Below are positions 32,605-45,141 of a stretch of DNA of 64,000 nt, one piece after another. The number at the start of each line of letters is the position of its first letter. The first letter of the stretch is position 1. The position numbers and the translations under genes were made by a program. Under the pieces are notes generated by a model that saw only the letters and a list, made by a program, of their open reading frames with translations, searched no databases and was not told where the DNA came from. The DNA is taken from assembly GCF_963924675.1 (NCBI RefSeq), contig NC_089226.1, forward strand, positions 51,725,124 through 51,789,123, written 5' to 3'. This stretch comes from Phocoena phocoena. Lineage: Eukaryota > Chordata > Mammalia > Artiodactyla > Phocoenidae.

Positions 32605-33705
32605 TGTGGCTCCACATCTCTGAGTTCTTTTTCTGTGTTCTCTTTCTGAGTGGGCTACCTGGATGCAATTAGCAAATCTTGTCCTGGTCAGAAGCAAAGA
32701 GAGCAGTAAACTAAGCCTTAGCAGCTCATGATGTGAAATAGGAAAGGAGTCTGCAAATTGACTCTTGGCATTTCATCTCACGTTTTCATTAAGTTTTAAC
32801 TCTGTATATAAAAAGGTTAATTATACAGTGCTTTAATGCTATGTAAAAGGTCAACCAAGTCCTACATTATGTAAGGCATTAGGGCAGTTCTTGAAGTAGA
32901 AACACATTTGAACAGTTGATCAAGGTAAATCATGAGTTTCATGAAGCACTCTTGATAATAAGATTCAATTATTTCCAATGAGTATGTCTAAATCTGGTGG
33001 ATGGACTGCCTTGCCTATTATAAACCAAACTAATCTTACCAAGGACAAACTGTGATACTCATCCTTGTATTTTATAGGTTTATTTTTAGCAATGTGTATT
33101 TCCTATGTGTGTGATTCTAAACATACATACCCATTCTAGAAAAAAATTATTGAGCACAGAAGCTTATGAGGAAATAAAAAGAAATGATCACTCAGAGAAC
33201 TACTACACAGAGAAATCCACTGCTGCAGTGTTAATATATTTCCTTTTAATTTTTAAAACCATTTATGTTTATGCCTGGTTTTCATAGGCTGGAATCACAC
33301 TATAACTTTATTTCCATATTTTAAAAAGATTATATTGTAAATATTTTCCATGTCATTAAAATTTTTTGTAAATGAAATTTAGCAGGTCACATGATAGCTC
33401 ATCCTTGAGCTATGGTCACTTAATTAGCCAGTCTTTACTTGGAAACACTGTGGTCTGTGGTGTCTAGATGTTTGTATGACTGAGATGCCTGGAGGGCGAG
33501 GCAATTGTTTGGTTACCGTGGTAACTGGCTTGTATGGACAAAGAGGCCTGGTTCCACAGAATTTTAGAGTGCTTTGCACTTGACTGCCCTTATCCTTCCA
33601 AGGTTGAGAATGTCCTTTTCTCAAGTCTGTACCTCCTGGCCAGGTCTGAAAGCCATCCATCATGATGGAGCTATTGTTTAGAGGGGTTACACTGACAGGA
33701 TTCAA
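32605..33705. other. Unassigned region
   Basis: About 1.1 kb. An L1M-like 3' trace may lie at about 33230-33370 ('gtaaatattttccatgtcatt'), but it is weak. No supported gene. Confidence 0.4.
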
Positions 33706-33714
33706 ATATTAGCA

Positions 33715-34215
33715 AAATTAGCGAAATCACTATTTTCACCTCCATGTTCACTGTAGCATTATTCACCATAGCCATGGCATGCAAATAACCTGCCTATCAG
33801 TCAACAGATGAATGAATAACGAAAATGTGACATATATATATGATGTCAAATATAGTATCATTCGATCATAAAACAGAAGGGAATCCTGCCATTTGCAACA
33901 ACATGGAGAACTTTGAGGGCATCATGCTAAAAGTGAAATAAGTCAGACAGAGAAAGACAAATACTATATTATCTCACTTATATGTGGAATCTAAAAAGCT
34001 GGATTCATAGAAACAGAGAGTAGAATGGTGGTTAGCAGGGGCTGGGGTGTGGGGGAAATGGGGAGATTGGTCAAAGAGTACAAAAGATCAGTTATGAGAT
34101 GAATAAAAGTTCTGGAGATATAATGTTATAGCGTGGTGACTATAGTTAACAATAGTGTATTGTATACTTGAAAGTTGCTGAGAAAATAGATCTTAAACAT
34201 TCTCACCATTCATGC
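33715..34215 (+). mobile_element. Old L1 3' end (L1M type)
   Basis: 'gttcactgtagcattattcac', 'caacaacatggagaac', 'gaaataagtcagacagagaa', 'tctcacttatatgtggaatc', 'tagttaacaatagtgtattg' and 'aaaatagatcttaaac' are the sense 3' region of older mammalian L1. Confidence 0.9.
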
Positions 34216-34319
34216 ACAAAAAAGACTGGTAAGAAAAGATAACAATGTGGGACCAGGGACCATATTTTCGATCACTCATCAATATATATTCTACCTTCTT
34301 TCTGTATGATTCAGAAATA

Positions 34320-34690
34320 AGGCATTGATTGTTCCTAAAAGCACTGTGTGTTTTTATATTCCCATGCCATTGCACATGCTGTGTCTTCTGCCATTTCCAT
34401 ATGGTACTAGTCATCCTTCAAAGTCCAGTCCAATATCACCGTCCTTTAGCTTTACCCCATCCACTCCTCTACCTTTTCCTACCCCAGCTGCAGGCAGAAT
34501 AACTTGCTCTCTGCTCTGTCCCTCTACCACTTGATTCTTACCTCTGTTATAAATCTGAGCAAAACATTTTTTTCTTACTCTCTGAGGTACTCTCCCCACT
34601 GGACTGGAAGCTTCTGAAGGCAGAGCTCCGAGCCCTGTGTCATTCTTTTAATCTCACGTGTCGGGCACCTACCTTGTGATGTTGCCCATC
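34320..34690 (+). mobile_element. L2 LINE 3' end
   Basis: 'cattgcacatgctgtgtcttctg', 'catccttcaaagtccagtcc', 'ctggaagcttctgaaggcag' in sense L2 order. Confidence 0.75.
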
Positions 34691-34699
34691 TCACTGTAT

Positions 34700-34800
34700 T
34701 GAGTACCTGATCAGAAAGCTGGGCCTCAATTTCCTCATCTCTAAAGTGAGCAGTGCAATGCCAGTCTTTCATAGAAATGTTTTAAGAATGTGTAGCGGTA
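34700..34800 (+). mobile_element. MIR fragment
   Basis: 'gcctcaatttcctcatctctaaag' followed by 'agaaatgttttaagaatgtg': sense MIR core. Confidence 0.65.
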
Positions 34801-36250
34801 GCAGTTTTATTTTAGGTGGGGCCTCTCAGTGGAGTTTGAAAAGTGCCTTGTCTGCAAGTTTCCAACAAGCCTGTGACTTGGACAACTCTTGCCTCCCCCA
34901 GCCCCCAGGATATGACTAATTTAACTCTAGAGAGTTGCTTGTGAATGTACAGGGTTCAGGAGAGTATTATAAGGGTAGGAGTATGTCACTGAACGAAAAT
35001 AGATAAAATAGAAAAGGTTAGAACATTTCAACTACATTCTGACACATTGATGAGACAACTCCCTTTTTAAAAGATTTCTGTCAATAAAAATCCCTATTCA
35101 TACTTGCCCAATTGGGACTTGGGGAGAGCTAATGAAATATGTTTGTAAATCACATTAAATAAGATTAACAATTTCTACTTTTAATGCTTCACATGATAAT
35201 TTCAGAGCACTTTCTGATACTAAAAAAAACCTGCCATTCCTGAGAGAGAAACTGACACTTAAGAAGAAGTGTGAATCTCCTCAGGCCACAAAATGTGATC
35301 CCTCCATTTCCAACATATTGTTTGTGTCTTCGTTCCTCTCATTTTAAAATAAATGAAGGAAATGTAAATCAACATTTATTGCATTGTACTAGGCATCCTC
35401 AGGAAAATAAAGTAAATATGATGCTGGACCTGCTCTCCTGAAGTGAAAGCATTACACTTGATATCTTATGCTAAGTGTATTTATAGAAGAAAGCACAGAG
35501 GCAGAAAGGGCTTTGGGGATGGATTATTTATGTCTTTCAGGATCAAGGAGTACAAGGTCCAACTATATGGAGAAAGAATGATTTGAGCTGGATATTTCAG
35601 GAAAATGTGAATCTTCTAGGATCAGAGGAAGTTAAGGTACACACAAACAACATGAAAAATCTGAATGACTTAATATTTCAAAATATATTTCTAGTATATG
35701 TCATATGTTCATTATGGGTCACATGCAGCCCTGTTCTATTCCATTCTTTCTCTGAATCCCAAACTCACATAACTGCCTCTATCTTGGGCAGTTTGGTGGC
35801 AGAGAGGGGAAAAGAGACATCAAGACCATGAGCTTGTACATAAAACCTCTCCTACCAATAGCATTTGCAACAGTTATCCATATTTCATTGGCAAAGTAAA
35901 TCACACGGCCACTCTTAGGTATATGAGAACACACACATAATCCTTCCTCAGGGAAAATAACCCTGGCCAGTGGAGTGGGGGAGGGGAGGACAGCAAATAT
36001 TTTGAGCAGTGATTCAGTCCACTGTGGAAGATGATGTTTGAGCATTTTAGATGTGAGGAAATCTCACTAATAAATAATTAGGAGATAGGCTAGAATAAAT
36101 TAGAGACAGCTTTGAATTAACAATACGCTGTAAATTACAGTTTTGATATTCTCAAGTAAATCCAGAAGCATAAAATAAGCAAAAAACATATGTCACAGCT
36201 AGATTTGTTTGATAAGAGATAATAATTTGTGATTATTATCATATTACTAC
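34800..36250. other. Mostly unassigned, one L2 trace
   Basis: A weak antisense L2 trace at about 35365-35620 ('caacatttattgcattgtactaggc'). The remainder has no recognised repeat or gene. Confidence 0.45.
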
Positions 36251-36259
36251 TGCTGATAA

Positions 36260-36480
36260 TCATAGCTGAGGCTGAGCATATTTTCATTTTACAACGCAGG
36301 TACATTTTCCCATTCATTTTTCACAGCCATCCCATGAGGCATGCAAAATCATTAACATTATCCCCATTTTACAGAGAAGTAAGTTAATGCTAAATTAAAC
36401 CCACTAAGTCATCCCAAGTTACAGTGACTAAGCGACAGACCTGAACTCAAACAGGAGGAGCTCTGCCCTCAAAACTAATA
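36260..36480 (-). mobile_element. MIR
   Basis: 'atcattaacattatccccattttacagagaag' and 'cttggg/acagtgactaag' equivalents in antisense order, then 'gacctgaactcaaac'. Confidence 0.75.
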
Positions 36481-36484
36481 TTAT

Positions 36485-37090
36485 ATCTAACTGGACAAAA
36501 CAAACTTTCACCTAAGGAATTTAATCACTGCTCTGACAGTATAATCTATATGAAAACTTGCTTAATAGCCTTTTTTTCCTAGGATAATTTAAGAGTAAAC
36601 ATCAACTTTTCTCAGTCATACTTATCACAAATCCTGAATCAGTGAGGTCTAAGTTATTGATTTATATGCCATAGTATGAAAATGGGAGCTCATACTATTT
36701 CAACTGCATACATATTTTAAGATCAGCTATGAAATTATTTTTTACCAACCAGTGAAGATTTCTAACATGCATTCATCAGAAGCTAATTCAGCCAATTCCT
36801 AAATATAACACTGTGCTTTTCTTTATGCTCTTATAGGTTTTATTAGAAAACGCTAGCTTTTCTTTGTCTGGAATCAGCGTTTTGTCAGGTATTTGGTCCA
36901 TGTGCTTTGTCAGAAAATATGCTGTCAAAACGAATTTAAACATTCCCAGAACCCACTTCACCTAATAAAAGTTATCTGTAAAGGTTGCGGTTTCTTTATA
37001 AAGATTCCTTCAAAAAAAGTAAAAGGAGAAAATCAGTCATAGCAGCTCTTTATAAAAAACCATGCAGACCCTGGTTCCTCATTTTCTGAC
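36485..37090. other. Unassigned region
   Basis: No repeat recognised. 'ctcttatagg' at about 36829-36838 looks like a splice acceptor, but no coding frame follows. Confidence 0.4.
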
Positions 37091-37104
37091 ATCTGAATAC
37101 AAGA

Positions 37105-37310
37105 GAAGCATAATGAAGGGAGGCAGTGTAATGCAGCAGAGAAGACCCAGCGTTCAGAAGGCTAGAGATGAGCGTTCTAATTCTGGATCTACCTCTAAAT
37201 TACTGTGTGAATGTGAGCCAATCAGACTCCCTGGGCTTCAATGAACCCTATGTAAAAAAAGAAGGGTCAGGTGGATGATGACAGACCTCTCTTACAGTTC
37301 TAATAGTCTG
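37105..37310 (+). mobile_element. MIR
   Basis: 'ggcagtgtaatgcagcagagaa', 'gcgttctaattctggatctacc', 'tactgtgtgaatgtgagcc', 'cctgggcttcaatgaa': sense MIR from its tRNA-like head into the core. Confidence 0.75.
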
Positions 37311-37329
37311 TTACTTAACAAAACAGAAT

Positions 37330-37570
37330 CCATTCATTCATATAATGCTTAGTGTATCTACCAAATCAGTTTTGGATAAGTGGCTACTCAGTTCCAGGCC
37401 CTATGCAGATGCCAAGAATAGAAAGCTGGAGAAGGCATGATCAGCCATAGTCCTTGCCCTCTGTGACCTCACAGACATGGCAGGGAGGCAGGCAAGGGAA
37501 GTAAGCTCTCAGCGCAGTACAAGCGTGATGCTGGAGCACAAAGGAGAGGACACAGAGGGACACACAGAGG
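37330..37570 (-). mobile_element. L2 3' fragment
   Basis: 'cattcattcatataatgc', 'ccaggccctatgcagatgcc', 'gtccttgccctctgtgacc': antisense L2 terminus. Confidence 0.65.
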
Positions 37571-37739
37571 GCCTTGTATCCATGTCAAAATTTGTTATAG
37601 CACAAGGCCTTCTGCAAAAAAGTTCTCCTCCATGCACCATCCTTGTCTTTAACCTGTCCCCATGAAAGCTAAACCTTCCCCACTATTCTTCACTCTTCCT
37701 GCATGCTTTGTACATACGTCACCTTGCTGTTATTTCTAT

Positions 37740-37860
37740 TTACCTGTGAGGAAACTGAAGCTCATAGACTGAGTTACCCAATGCCTCATGAAAGTAAATT
37801 AGGAAAGTGGCCTGTGAGACCCCATAGTCTGACCCCAAAGCCAATGCTTTTATCTCCCAT
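37740..37860 (-). mobile_element. MIR fragment
   Basis: 'acctgtgaggaaactgaagctc' and 'gtctgaccccaaagccaatgc'. Confidence 0.65.
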
Positions 37861-37869
37861 GCAAGCTTT

Positions 37870-38945
37870 GTGAGTGTATGCATTTTGAGCACCTTATGAA
37901 TTTGTTTTCTTCAGCATCATGGATTCCCTTGCATAATTTCTAAAGACTTCAATTGCAGTTTCGCCACTAACTGATGAGTTCGGCTACCAGTCTTTTTGTC
38001 TTGTTTTGTTTTCTGGGTTTTCTTTTAAAGTGTAAGATCAAGTCCCCTGCTTGTTAAGAACTTGACTCCATCAGCTTTGATGAAGACCTTGATTGGAAGA
38101 AGGAGGGGTTGATCACCCTCTGTGGAGTTACAGAGAGGCTGGCAGGAAGCACTTTGCTTTTGTGTTCAGACCACTGAAGGAAGTGTTCAAAATAGAAACA
38201 AGCGGTTCCCTTTGGGCATTTTCACTCCTGGATTAATTTTGCCAAGATGGATGCACAATCTCACTCCCAGGCCACTTCACAAAAGCCCCTTCAAGTGCAA
38301 AGGAAAATGATTCCTTGAGAAGCCAGAGAAAAAGAGTGTGAAAAAAAGCAGTTGAGTGTTAAAAGAGGTCTATCCCAGGAGCCTTCTTCAGATTCACTAG
38401 CTGAACTACTTGGAGCATGAAGCAGCATCTGTAGGGGCTGTGGTCAGATGGAAATGCAATAACATGTAAAGACAAATACAAATTTAACTCTCTAAAATCT
38501 ATTTCAGCAGCTCACAGAAATCCTCCAAGGTCCCTGTACTGAATTATTTCAGACAGACATGGGCAACCTTTTTCATTTCTTTTTTGATGCTCCTGGGTGT
38601 CTGTGTCAAGGACTTTTGATGATGTTGAGGTGAGGAATTTCACTGTAATTTTCTCAAGCCACCAGATTCGTGCCTCCCCCATGTATATAAATAGGAAGAG
38701 TGGAGTGTGAAAGGCCTTCCTCCCACTATGCCAGCCCCCAGCATCACACTTAAAGGCTCTCTGGAACACAGGAGATTCAAAGTTAAGTATGAAGTGCTTA
38801 TAAAATGGCCCAGAGCTGCTTTTATTGACTGGAAGCAAAAGCTTCACTTAGCGCTTTTCTAACTCCATATTTTTGCTTCTAAATTAAAAGATATAAAGGA
38901 TCGATAAGAATATTGTAAAATATAGTTGTAAAAAATTGCATCTAC
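37870..38945. other. Unassigned region with TATA-like motif
   Basis: Includes the longest frame in this stretch (111 codons, minus, 38512-38847), which has no recognisable domain or conservation signal. 'gtatataaatagg' at about 38683 resembles a TATA box by chance composition. No gene is supported. Confidence 0.4.
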
Positions 38946-38987
38946 TATTTTTCAGTGCTTACTATATATAACCTGGCAGAGAATTAT

Positions 38988-39050
38988 ACAGATATAATAT
39001 ATACAGATATAATACAGATATATTATACAGATATAATTTACAGATATAGT
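38988..39050. repeat. Short tandem array of 'acagatata' units
   Basis: Five spaced copies of 'acagatata' separated by AT-rich linkers. Confidence 0.85.
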
Positions 39051-39199
39051 TACCACAAAACCCTGAGAGTTGGCTGGTATATCTACCACATTTGTTTCTG
39101 TTTTTGTTTTTTATATAACTGAACCTTTTTTTTTTTTAAAGTTAACTAACTTTCCCAGGGTCACAGAGAAATAGCCAGGGTTTGAACTTGGCTTTCTAA

Positions 39200-39571
39200 T
39201 TTAATTTTTTTTAATTATTTATTTATTTTTGGCTGTGTTGGGTCTTCATTGCTGTGCATGGGCTTTCTCTAGTTGTGGCAAGCTGGGGCTGCCCTCCGTT
39301 GCAGTGCACGGGCTTCTCATTGCGGTGGCTTCTCTTGTGGAGCACAGGCTCTAGGCGTGTGGGCTTCAGTAGTTGTGGCACACGGACTTCAGTAGTTGTG
39401 GTATGTAGCCTCAGTAGTTGTGGCTCGCGAGCTCTAGAGTGCAGGCTTAGTAGTTGTGGCACATGGGTTTAGTTGATCCGTGGTATGTGGGATCTTCCCA
39501 GACCAGGGATCAAACCTGGGTCCCCTGCGTTGGCAGGCATATTCCTAACCACTGTGCCTCCAGGGAAGTCC
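39200..39571 (-). mobile_element. CHR-type SINE, long form
   Basis: Antisense copy with an (ATTT)n-like tail at 39205-39230. Target duplication 'tgaacttg(g/t)ctttctaa' at 39183-39199 and 39572-39588, 16 of 17 identical. The body reads 'ggctgtgttgggtcttc' to 'ccagggaagtcc'. Confidence 0.95.
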
Positions 39572-39754
39572 TGAACTTGTCTTTCTAACTCAAACCTATT
39601 ACACTATCCAATATGTCTGCCTTGGCCCAGGTATTGACTGTCACATGACACATTCACAGAGTGATGTGTCTGTAAAGACCAACCCATTCACTTCATGGGT
39701 AAGGAAAGAAAAGCCCAGAAATAATAAGAGGCCTGATGAGAGAGAGCACTGAGT

Positions 39755-39880
39755 ATGCTCTCAGTCATCTTGGTCTCCAGTCCTGATTCTAACACTTACT
39801 CCTTATGACCTTGGAAATGCTACTTAGTAACTCTAAACCTCAGTTTTCTAATTTGTGAGATAACGGTATTAGGGAACCAG
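39755..39880 (+). mobile_element. MIR fragment
   Basis: 'cctgattctaacacttactcc', 'atgaccttggaaatgctac', 'aacctcagttttctaatttg': sense MIR. Confidence 0.75.
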
Positions 39881-39884
39881 TCTG

Positions 39885-40190
39885 CCTCAAGATGCCTTCA
39901 CCCCACCCTGTTTCACCTTTAATCCCATGCTTTCCTCTTCCGTACCTGTATCAATAATAATTTAACTCTTAATAGATTTCCTTACAAAAGCTTCCCCTTC
40001 AGGATCTTAATACTTTTCTTATATAGAAATAAGTTTATCATCACCACTGCAGCCCATTTGAGATGAAGGTTGTACTTTAAACTTTTCTCCAGGGTTCAAA
40101 CCCTTTCTTATGTATTTTCCTCCGTGGAAAGGGGACTAATGTTTATAATATTATGAGTACATATGTGCTGTGGACAACTGTATTAGATTT
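39885..40190. other. Unassigned stretch
   Basis: Pyrimidine-rich, perhaps L2-derived, but no block is convincing. Confidence 0.4.
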
Positions 40191-40199
40191 GTTAGATTC

Positions 40200-40360
40200 A
40201 AAATCTAATCCTATTCAGTCTTTATAGTTATTACATAAAGAGGTAACATTATCCCCACTTTAAAGCTAAGAAAGCTAAAGTTCAGAGTGTTGTCATTAAA
40301 AGTACTAAACTTGCATAATTTCTAAGTGATAAAACTGGGATTCAGGAGCAGATATTTTTG
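40200..40360 (-). mobile_element. MIR fragment
   Basis: 'aacattatccccactttaaagc' and 'aactgggattcaggagcag'. Confidence 0.65.
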
Positions 40361-40364
40361 GTTT

Positions 40365-41590
40365 ACAAGCGTAAGCCCTTTTCCCTGCTGCCATTGTTGT
40401 AGGCCTATTCCTTACCATGATGAAAAGTTAAGAGTGACCACAAGGTGGACCCAAGTGGACCATGACTGGTCTCCACTTGATAACCATACAATCAGAGATA
40501 TCTTTGCACAACCATTTTCCAGAGTCAAAGTGCTTGCATAATGTTACCATTTTTCCCTACTCACCTTATTCTCATAGGGCTCAGAAAGGCAATGTAGTGA
40601 CTCAGTTCCTGAGACAAGATTAATTTCATATGTTCTCGGCAAGTGAAGTCAGTGTTCCTTTGTACCATGTTCCTCTTATGGACATTAAAATGTAGCTTAT
40701 CTTAAATACTGTGACGCACATAACAAAAGCTCTTCTTTAATGAAAGACAATCTTAAATTTAAACATGCAAGAACAGTCTTTACATATCCATAAGTTGGTT
40801 AAGTGTCTTTTCATTACTATAAAATGAGAATACTACTACTAACACCTCACCATGGCGTTAAACCATCCATCCATCCTCTCAATAAGATCATTTTATACAT
40901 CACATGGCCCTGTCTGTTGTCCAGTACTGTTACACGCTGATTGTGGAAGCACCTTGCCAGAGTTAATACTAATGTATATTGAATCTGAAGCGTTTTATTA
41001 TTGTCTCTTTTGTATTAGAGCACAGTGCTATTTGAACTACAAACTCAAGTGTATTATCTTGATATTTTCATGAAAAATAATTGGCATTAATAGAAGTAAT
41101 TAAGAAGTTAATGCCTAAAAACATTTGAAACAAACTTCAAAATAGTCTCACTAAATGCTAGTAGAGGACACAAGTGATTGTTTAAATTGTACAGGTGTGT
41201 TATATGCAGTGTAATAAACTCTTAAAAGGCTCAGGGCACATAATTAGATTTACTAAAATGTGTAAATCGTTTGAAAAAAATCTATCAGAAAATCTCACAC
41301 CAATATAAGAAAGATCTTAGTGGAAAACATAGTCACCTCTTAAGTAGAGAAAAAGGAGGTTTTTGCTTTCGTAATAATAGAGGTTTCCACAAGAGACCTG
41401 TAAAGGGGGTTATAGTTAAATTAGACAAATAATTATTAATATTGACTACACATAATTTTATTTTCTTTACAAGGTATTTTAAACCTGTTCATAATAAATC
41501 TAATATATTTTCACATTTTAAAAAGCTTATTAAAATTGCCTATGTCTAGGCTGGTGGTCTGAACAATGTGTTTGCGCCATCTCTAAACAT

Positions 41591-41641
<51 letters not shown>

Positions 41642-41890
41642 GTATGGTCTATTTACCCAAAAGGAAATCCTGCAGTCTCCTTCCTGAAATGATTGAACCC
41701 TGGTTGCCAGTTCTCTGAGAGTCGATTTGCAGGTAGAGCTGACAGCAGGCTCAGTCCTTGAGTCCCACTGCTGTCTGTGTTGGATCTCACTTGTGTCTTA
41801 GCTGAGACTCAGCTCTGGTACCCAGACTACAAGTCTCAAGCCTCAAAGGCCTTGTGAATAGGCCATAATAATTAAATGATAATGTAATAA
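40365..41890. other. Unassigned region with (GT)n
   Basis: About 1.5 kb with no gene supported. It contains the microsatellite at 41593-41641. Confidence 0.45.
41593..41641. repeat. (GT)n microsatellite
   Basis: About 24 uninterrupted GT units. Confidence 0.97.
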
Positions 41891-41899
41891 GAAGTAACA

Positions 41900-42125
41900 T
41901 TAATTAGCAATGATGATGTCAGGCACCTTGCTAGACACTTTACACAGAGTACTGGTGGCAACCCTGGTGGCAGCCCTACCATGTCAGTGTTATTATCTTC
42001 ATATCTTAGACGAGGAAACAGAGGTTAGTGAGATTAACTAATTTGTCCCAAATAATACATTTTATAAATAGTGGAGCCAGCAATTGCTCTCAACCCTGTC
42101 TAACTCTGAAGCCCATGCTCTTTCT
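41900..42125 (-). mobile_element. MIR
   Basis: 'tgatgtcaggcaccttgctagac', 'gacgaggaaacagaggttag', 'gtggagccagcaattgctc', 'tctgaagcccatgctc': antisense, nearly complete. Confidence 0.8.
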
Positions 42126-42129
42126 ACTT

Positions 42130-42840
42130 GTAAGACAAGAATAAAATAAAAAGACACATGCCTGCAGATTTTTTTTAATTGATATTGGCGACCCCTGGTT
42201 CAGTCGATAATTCATGGTTTTCTGATCAAAATTATTTGGGTACTTATTACATGTGAACTTATTTTGTGCCCAAATTTACCACTACAAGCCCTACTTATCA
42301 TCCAATCTCTTTGAAAATCCATATATGGCTGTTCAGTAGCAAGCTACCTATTAGAAATGCGGGGAAGCTTGTTTTATGACATTGGCAGTGGTTATGAAAC
42401 CAAAAGTTGAAAAGATGGTATAAATTAAAAGAGGTGAGGAACATTATCACTGTGTGAATGGAACCAGCTTTGTTTTGTTGGTTGGCTGTCACATTGACAG
42501 GAGCTTATGGGCCAATTGAAAAAGTACTGTGTTATGAGGTTAATTGTTAACAATCCCAACTAATGTGATCGAGAAAAGGGGCATGACTGTGAAAATCAGC
42601 TTCCTCTACTCTTGAAACAAATAGATATTAAAAATGGTCTATATGTTCAAAGACAAAGCATCACTTAAAGCAAGCATACCCATTGATAGCAAAACTTGAA
42701 TTTTGATCTTAACATTAGGAAGATCTGAATAAGACATATTTTTAAACCTATGATGACAAAAAAGCAATTCTGTTGAGCAGAATTAAAGTAGGCGAAAATA
42801 GCTGAAAGTAACTGTAAATTAAATAGCAGATCTTTGGTTT
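42130..42840. other. Unassigned region
   Basis: No repeat or gene recognised over about 700 bp. Confidence 0.45.
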
Positions 42841-42844
42841 CAGA

Positions 42845-43060
42845 TCAAACCTAGGTTAAAATATGGGCATTTTGACTTTTGCTTTGTTGGTTTATTTACA
42901 CACCTCTCTAAGCTTCAGTTTTCTACCTATAAAGTGAATATAATAATAGCTATCTCACTGAGACATTACAAGTATTAAATTAGATAATGTAAGAAAAATA
43001 CCCAGCATGGTGCTAAGGAAATAATAGGTCATCAATAATAGAATTGGCTACTCTAAATAA
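42845..43060 (+). mobile_element. MIR
   Basis: 'cacctctctaagcttcagttttc', 'aataatagctatctcactg', 'cccagcatggtgctaagg': sense MIR core to 3' end. Confidence 0.75.
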
Positions 43061-43179
43061 ATATGAAGAAAAATATATCCATTATCTAATCCACAGCCTA
43101 CCACTCTTAACATATTAACATATCTTCTTCTGAATGTCTTTTATTCTCTTATATGCTTATATTTTACATTACTTAAATA

Positions 43180-44757
43180 ATTCTGTGTTTTATTTTATTT
43201 TCTATTAAAGTATAATTGCTGTACAATATTATATGTTACAGGTGTATGATATAGTGATTCACAATTTTTAAAGGTTATGCTCCACTTATAGTTATTATAA
43301 AATATTGGTTGTATTCTGCATGTTGTACAATATATCCGTGTAGCTTATTTTATACCTAATAGTTTGTACCTCTGAATCCCATACCCCTATATTGCCCCTC
43401 CCTCCCCCACTGGTAACTACTAGTTTGTTCTTTATACCTGTGAGTCTGCTGCTTTTTTGTTCTATTCACTTATTTGTTGTAGTTTTTAGATTCCGCATAT
43501 ACATGATATAATACAGTATTTGTCTTTCTCTGTCTGACTTATTTCACTTAGCATAATGTCCTCCAAGTCCATCCATGTGGCTGCAAATGGCAAAAATTTC
43601 ATTCTTTCTTATGGCTAAATAGTATTCCATTGTATATATATCCTATTCCTTCTTTATCCATTTATCTGTTGATGGACACTTAGGTTGTTTCCATGTCTTG
43701 GCAATTATAAATAATGCTGCTGTGAGCATTGGGATGCATGTATCTTTTCAAATTAGTATTTTTGTTTTTTTCGGATATATACCCTGGAGTTGAATGCTGG
43801 GTCATATGGTAGTTTTACTTTTAGTTTTTTGAGAAGTCTCCATATTGTTTTTTATACTGGTTTCACTAATTTACATGCCACTAACAGTGTAAGAAGGTTC
43901 CCTTTTCTCCTCATCCTTGCCAACATTTGTTATTTGTGTTCTTTTTGATGATAGCCATTCTGACAGGTGTGAGGTTAATATCTCATTGTGATTTTGATTT
44001 GAATTTCCCTGATGATTAGCAGTGTTGAGCATCGTTTCATGTTCCTGTTAGCCATCTGCATTTCCTCTCTGGAAAAATGTCTGTTAGGTCCTCCTGCCCA
44101 TGTTTAATCAAGTTTTTCCTTTATGTTGAGTTGTATGAGCTGTTTATATATGTTGAATATTAACCCCTTATTGGTCATATCATTTGCAAATGTATTCACC
44201 CATTCAGTAGGTTGTCTTTTCATTTTGTCAATGGTTTCCTTTATTGTACAAAAGCTTTTAAGTTTAATTAGGTCCCATTTGTTTATTTTTGCTTTCATTT
44301 ACTTTGTTTTAGGAGATGGATCCAAAAAAAAAAATGTTGATACAATTTATGTCAAAGAGTGTCCGTCTATGTTTTTCTCTAGGCATTTTATAATATCTAG
44401 TCTTACATTTAGGTCTTTAATCCATTCTGAGTTTATTTTTGTGTATGGTGTTAGAGAATGTTCTAATTTCATTCTTTTATATGTAGCTCTTCAGCTTTCC
44501 CAGCACCAGTTATTGTAGAGACTGTCTTTTCTCCATTGTATATTCTTTCCTCCCTTGTTATTGATTAATTGACCACAAGTGCATGGGTTTATTTCTGGGC
44601 TCTCCATTGTGTTCCACTAATCTATGTGTCTGTTTTTATGCCAGTACTATACTATTTTGACTACTATAGCTTTGTAGTATAGTCTGAAGTCAGAGATTGT
44701 GATTCCTTCAGCTCTGTTCTTCTTCTCAGGATTGTTTTGGCTAGTCAGGGTCTTTTT
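43180..44757 (-). mobile_element. L1 3' part, antisense (main segment of a twin-priming insertion)
   Basis: Antisense L1 from its 3' UTR ('tttattttctattaaagtat') through the ORF2 C-terminal region ('catccatgtggctgcaaatgg', 'tctgttgatggacacttagg') to 'gttttggctagtcagggtc'. The readable ORF2 piece at 44104-44298 contains '[15 protein letters not shown]'. The segment's 5' end directly abuts sequence of the opposite orientation at about 44758. Confidence 0.9.
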
Positions 44758-45077
44758 TGATTCTACGCACTAACAACAAACTATCAGAAAGAGAAATGAA
44801 GGAAACAATCCCATTTACCTTCACATCAGAAAGAATAAAATACCTAGGAGTAAATCTGTCCTCTGTAAAAGACCTATCCTAGGAAAACTATAAGACCCTG
44901 ATGAAAGAAGTTGAAGACAACACAAACAGATGGAAAGTTATACCATATTCTTAGATTGGAAAAATTAATATTATTAAAATTACCATAATACCCAAGGCAA
45001 TCTACATATTCAATGCAATCACTATCAAAATACCAATGGCATGTTTCACAGAACTAGAGCAAAGATTTGAAATTTTG
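44758..45077 (+). mobile_element. Inverted 5' segment of the same L1
   Basis: Sense ORF2 sequence: 'cactaacaacaaactatcag', 'aataaaatacctaggagtaaa', 'accatattcttagattgg', 'ggcaatctacatattc', 'aatttgtatagaaatgc' equivalents. In the L1 consensus this stretch lies immediately 5' of the antisense segment next door. The two together form one L1 with a 5' inversion. Confidence 0.85.
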
Positions 45078-45141
45078 TATAGAAATGCAAATTTTATTTT
45101 TATCCTGATTTTGAATTATAATGACACAATAATCATTTTCA

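Larger units (their letters stand above)
38955..39635 (-). mobile_element. MIR split by a SINE and expanded by a tandem array
   Basis: Left part: 'tttcagtgcttactatatat', array, 'cacaaaaccctgagagttgg', 'actttcccagggtcacagag', 'gggtttgaacttgg'. After the SINE: 'aactcaaacctattacactatcc'. Antisense MIR order. Confidence 0.7.

Noticed and set aside
36829..37000. Possible exon after 'ctcttatagg' acceptor-like site
   Set aside because: No open frame of useful length follows, and no donor site with a matching frame is visible.
38512..38847. 111-codon antisense frame with a nearby TATA-like motif
   Set aside because: No domain, no splice or promoter context. In AT-rich DNA such a frame and motif arise by chance.
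38988..39050. CRISPR-like spaced repeats
   Set aside because: Units are 9 bp, AT-rich and irregularly spaced in a mammalian MIR. It is a simple tandem array.
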